From NCBI GenBank assembly GCA_963920705.1, contig OY987239.1, positions 8,372,504 to 8,436,503 on the forward strand: a stretch of DNA of 64,000 nt, in the 5' to 3' direction. How positions within the stretch are numbered: the stretch's first letter is position 1; every line of letters starts with the position of its first letter. Source of the DNA: Odiellus spinosus. Its lineage: Eukaryota; Arthropoda; Arachnida; Opiliones; Phalangiidae. Both the position numbers and the translations under genes were made by a program. Positions 60,092 to 64,000 of this stretch are shown here, piece after piece. A model generated the notes under the pieces. That model was not told where the DNA came from and ran no database searches. It saw only the letters and a list, made by a program, of their open reading frames with translations.

Positions 60092-61141
60092 TTATTATAA
60101 ACTGTTTACTCAAAAATATTGTCCTTGTTTATGTCAGAGGCTAAGTCTGCACATGTGTGTTTGACAGTTCCAAATACAAAGTCTGTTTAAACGTGAGATT
60201 AATGAATCATTTTCGATAAAAAGTTTAATGTGATTAAAATTTTAAGAATTAATTAATGGTTCCAGAGAATCATGATCCAGGCATTTCAATATTTTAAACT
60301 GAGAAAGCGAAAGGGTTGACTGTGTTTAACTAAATGGGAGAAAGCTAGGGAAACCATTACACTCTGCATAATCATCTAGTACCATTACTAAGCTAGTTCT
60401 TCAAAGATGTTATATATTTTAATTTTCCACGTGAAATCAGGCTGTGGTCTCTGCAGCACCATCACAGATTTTGAGGAAACTTTAGCCAGCTATATTATAG
60501 ACCATTTCATTGGGAAATCCAAGTTTTCATACTTAAATAACATCTATTTAAAATATGAACAATTCAAAAATGGGAAGGAAACTTCCAAATTCAATTCAAG
60601 CGATTTTTGACAACCGATATTTAGGGAACTAAACCAAATAAACCCTTAAAACAATTTTTTGATGTTCATATGGGTGGTAGGGCCTAAATAAGTTCAATAA
60701 TAGTTTGTAAAGAACGTCTAGTTTTTTTTGTTTTTTTTTCTAAAAATTATGAAAGTGCCCTTTGAATTCAACGAAACGCGAAGAGTAGCCAGTAGTAGTA
60801 GAAAACGCGTTAACCACAAAACAATTAGCGAAATAGGTTCGTGGGCTTCAATTTAAGCACGGCTGGTTGTGTGCAGGCCATCCCTCTATTTCATCATCAA
60901 GTGGAAAGATTTAAATGTTTAGAAAAGATTGCGTTTGTTTTGGCTCTTTGATTTTGAATCCAGTAAATTTTGTAAATGAGGTTTAAACAAGACAAAATAA
61001 AAAGCTAAATATGTAATATATCTTCACATTAAATTGAACAATTGTAATTTGTTATGTATTATTATTTGATAAAGGATAAACCGCCCTTACAACGAAAATT
61101 AGATTGTAATTCCTGGTCTTATTTTTGCCGTTCATTACTAG

Positions 61142-61869
61142 GTGATATTGAACCGGAAATGTACTCCTGCCCTCATTGCAAATTCTCGACTTTCTCTAGA
61201 GTGTCTTATCACGGGCATTGTAAACTCCATATCATAGTATGCGACCAATGCGATTTCATCGCAAACACTGCAAAAGAGCTAGTCACTCATCAAACTCTTA
61301 AACATTCTCGAAAAGAGATTTTCAAATGCGAGGAATGTGACAGGGAGTATTTACACCCTTCAGAGCTTGCCAAACATTTATTAAGACACATGGACAGGGA
61401 ACGGTACGAATGTGATCTGTGCGAATATTCCAGCAAAAAGTCCAACTTTTTCGAACGACATAAACAAAAACATTTGGATGAATTAAAATTTGGTTGTGAT
61501 CTGTGCGTTTTTCGAACCAAATGGGAGCCGTCTCTGCAACATCATCAACACTCGCATAGCTCGGCGGTCCTCATGTTTAAGCACCTTGACAAACGAGAAT
61601 TTAAATGCGATATGTGCGAGTCTTCGTTTAAGCATAAACACGCTTTAAAGCGCCATCAATCGAAGCACGCTGGACAAAGAGTGTTTGAATGTGATCAATG
61701 CGATTATACTTCAACGTGTAATTATACGTTGCTCGTGCATCAACATAGAGCCCATACAGACGAAATGGTGTTCAAGTGTAAATATTGCAAGGACCATTTT
61801 AAGTCAAAACCTGATATGGGCGCTCATTTACTTAAAATGCACCCAGAAAAACGTCTTGTGATTTTGTGA
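61142..61869 (+). CDS. Alternative terminal exon B: 8 C2H2 zinc fingers
   Basis: The acceptor ttcattactag ends at 61141 and the exon opens GT GAT ATT GAA CCG GAA ATG TAC, phase 1 like the other cassettes. It adds 242 residues and ends TGA at 61869; the full isoform would be 502 residues. Eight fingers run from YSCPHCKFSTFSRVSYHGH to FKCKYCKDHFKSKPDMGAH. Finger 3 (EYLHPSELAKHLLRH) pairs with finger 3 of exons A and C, showing descent by duplication. Between fingers 5 and 6 there is an irregular linker (SSAVLMFKHLDKR) that looks like a degenerate or deleted finger. AATAAA at 61995-62000 is well placed for poly(A) addition. An open frame runs upstream to 61054, but that part is intronic by comparison with the other copies. 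Confidence 0.85.
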
Positions 61870-61994
61870 TTATTTAGGAATTGGGTTAAAACTTTAATTT
61901 AGGCCAGTAATTTGTCAAGATCTTGTTTTTTTAAAGAAAGAACGGAACAAGTTGCAACATTTTTGTTTTATTCCAATGCCATCGTGTTAATTTG

Positions 61995-62000
61995 AATAAA
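61995..62000 (+). terminator. Poly(A) signal AATAAA after zinc-finger exon B
   Basis: Canonical hexamer 126 bases past the stop codon of exon B. Exon C has its own AATAAA at 63446-63451. Separate signals fit separate terminal exons. Confidence 0.55.
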
Positions 62001-62754
62001 TTTGTCCATCTAATTGTAATATTTGGAAGTAGTCTTCCCTTTTCAATTTCCGTTGTGATATACTGTTAATGGAAATGGATAAATTATTGCATAGAGGATA
62101 GTACTTCTATCTGGTCCCATTTTCATTGTAACGGGGATATTTTGAGGAATTGAATAAGATATAAGGCTGTCCATCAACCCGAAAAATGTAAAAATTTACG
62201 ACGTTGCTTCAATGCCATGAGTTTGACATACTCAACTGAAGCTATAGCTTGATGCTTAAAAGTCGAATGCTTAGTGTTGTGTTTTCTAGTCATAAGTGCA
62301 GGCTTAACTAAAATCTCCAGTGTTTGGATTTTTTTTTCCCCCGAGTAAAATTAACAAATTAAAAATTTGTTTTTTCTGAACCATAAAATTCCTCTCGTTG
62401 AAGTTAAATTAATATTTGGTACAATTTTTAAGTGTGTGACTTAGGCTTAAATTGGGTATTTTTTACAAATTTTATCATTCAGTTTTTGTCATCACGCACG
62501 ATATTAATCCTTATTCCGTGAGCAACCAATTTTTGGGATTGAAACAGCTTAAAATTCCTTATTTTCTAAATCTGTGTTGTGTAGAAGAGATAGAGTATTC
62601 CGTACCTTTTAGATCTATTAATTGAAATATGTATTTAGTTTAAAATATAAATACAAAATGTTATATTAAAAACGACTTAAATAGTAGTATAGATGAAATT
62701 GAGCCTCCCGATGAAATAGTAATTTGGAGTCTTATTTTTGCCATTCCAAATTAG

Positions 62755-63350
62755 GTAATAAAGCTGAACCGGAATTTTATGCGTGCCACCATTGCAGTTA
62801 TACCACTAAAGTTAAAGTCAATTACGAGTCTCACTCTAGGCTTCATAATGGAATGTGCGACCAGTGCGATTTCGTCTCATCCAATCAAACGGATGTAAGC
62901 ACTCATAGAGTTAAAGCTCATTCTCGCAACAGGCAATTTAAATGCGACCAATGCGATGACGTGTATTCTCGTCCGGCTGAGCTAGCCAAACACCTTTTAA
63001 TGCATATGCAGGAACAAAAATACAAATGCGAGTTATGCGATTACGCGACTAAATGGTACCCCGCTCTTCAACGTCATCTCAAGAAACATTCTGACAAGAC
63101 GTTTTATCCGTGTGACAAATGTGAATACACCACACACAATCGTGATTTTTTGGCGAAACATAAACTAGAACACGATGGAGGAAGGAAATATAAATGCAAC
63201 GAATGTGCTTTCGTCACGAAGTGGCCTACCTCTTTGCATCACCATCAACGAAATCGCCACCCAAAGACTTCATTGAAATGCCAACATTGCGAGCATGTAT
63301 CAATAAGTAGACTAGATTTTAGAAAACATGCATTTTCGCATAGTACGTGA
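62755..63350 (+). CDS. Alternative terminal exon C: 7 C2H2 zinc fingers
   Basis: The acceptor ccaaattag ends at 62754 and the exon opens GT AAT AAA GCT GAA CCG GAA, again phase 1. It adds 198 residues and ends TGA at 63350; the full isoform would be 458 residues. Seven fingers run from YACHHCSYTTKVKVNYESH to LKCQHCEHVSISRLDFRKH. The first three fingers closely resemble those of exon A (both have CHHC, TTKVK or STKVK, and ESHSRLH), so A and C are the closest pair. AATAAA occurs at 63446-63451, about 95 bases past the stop. The frame stays open upstream of the acceptor, but that region lacks fingers. Confidence 0.86.
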
Positions 63351-63445
63351 ACCCCAAATGTGATTTATGGGAATCTGGTTTTATAATTGACTAGGCGAAG
63401 GTTCCTCTCTGGGTTTGATTCATATTTTTATACACCATTATTTTG

Positions 63446-63451
63446 AATAAA
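63446..63451 (+). terminator. Poly(A) signal AATAAA after zinc-finger exon C
   Basis: Canonical hexamer 96 bases past the stop codon of exon C, in an AT-rich 3' flank. Confidence 0.55.
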
Positions 63452-63922
63452 CTTCATATTTTATCACAAAACAATAGAATTTCAGTCATTTCTTGGGCAA
63501 CAAACGTAATTCAAAGTTTTGAAAATTGATATTCTTGAATATAGCTTCAATATTAATAATTAGGTACAATCTACATCAACAACAACGAAATTAAGTCTCA
63601 GACAAATCATTTAACTACTTAATTAGGAATTAAAAGTAGGCTATACTTTTAAATTTCCTTTTAATTTAAATAATTCTTAATGCATAATTCCATAATTACG
63701 TCTCTAATTAGTTGCGATGGTCCTAAAATTTAACAACTCTAATTTTGTAACAAATGGTAAAAAACAATATTTTACTGTCAATAATTTTTTATGGTGGCTG
63801 TCTTCCATTTTCATTTTTCCCAAAAATAAATTATTTTTTTAAAATAATCACATTCTTTTTTTTTTTATAATATTATCTTAATTTAAGAATAATTGGTGGT
63901 TTATTTTTGCTGTCCAAATTAG

Positions 63923-64000
63923 GTAAAAGCAAACCTGAACCGGAAACGTACTCCTGCCAAAAATGCAGTTACACCAGTAAAGTTAAAGCGCATTTTGCCT
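63923..64000 (+). CDS. Alternative terminal exon D: start of a fourth zinc-finger cassette (cut by window end)
   Basis: The acceptor gtccaaattag ends at 63922 and the exon opens GT AAA AGC AAA CCT GAA CCG GAA ACG TAC, phase 1. The first finger begins YSCQKCSYTSKVKAH and resembles finger 1 of exons A and C (KVK after the second cysteine). The window stops inside this finger. It shows that the cassette array continues to the right, so the number of isoforms is a minimum of four. Confidence 0.8.

Noticed and set aside
61054-61141. ATG-started upstream extension of zinc-finger exon B
   Set aside because: The conserved acceptor at 61141, shared with the other cassettes, marks this part as intron. 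The extension has no zinc-finger or other domain.

Overview
This window is nuclear DNA from an arthropod, probably insect-like. The evidence is intron-rich genes with GT/GC-AG splicing, an ionotropic-receptor (IR) gene, a CYP4-type cytochrome P450, short interstitial TTAGG-type tracts, and dense small DNA transposons. I cannot name the species. The real genes were found by joining exons by splice sites and reading phase; most long ORFs here are transposon sequence.

Layout. (1) 1-10.4 kb: 3' part of an IR gene on the + strand (five exons seen, 1013-9872). One intron is almost wholly a 31-bp satellite and another holds a dead hAT transposon. (2) 11.9-18.2 kb: an apparently complete 11-exon CYP4-like P450 on the - strand, with three of ten introns of GC-AG type. 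(3) 19.8-32.5 kb: a complete 10-exon cyclin C gene on the + strand, head-to-head with the P450. (4) 42.8-43.8 kb: a two-exon gene for a secreted staphylococcal-nuclease-like enzyme. (5) 47.4-64.0 kb (runs off the window): a six-exon shared N-terminal coiled-coil module followed by at least four tandem C2H2 zinc-finger exons. Each of these starts in the same phase behind a near-identical 3' splice site. This is the most interesting object: one gene that could make several DNA-binding proteins by alternative 3' exon choice, built like lola or mod(mdg4) of flies but with a coiled coil in place of the BTB domain.

Repeats. Three MITE families show 7-bp target duplications and CA...TG ends (CAGAAGCCG, CAAGAAGGATC and CAAGAATAG families). 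One foldback family of about 20 copies (CCCTTACC...GGTAAGGG) has mostly 2-bp variable target duplications and is confined to 20.4-60.1 kb. There are two hAT-type elements with perfect 8-bp duplications, one of them nested inside a foldback copy. There are also long palindromic elements and several tandem arrays. Long stretches between genes hold only such repeats or nothing I recognise.
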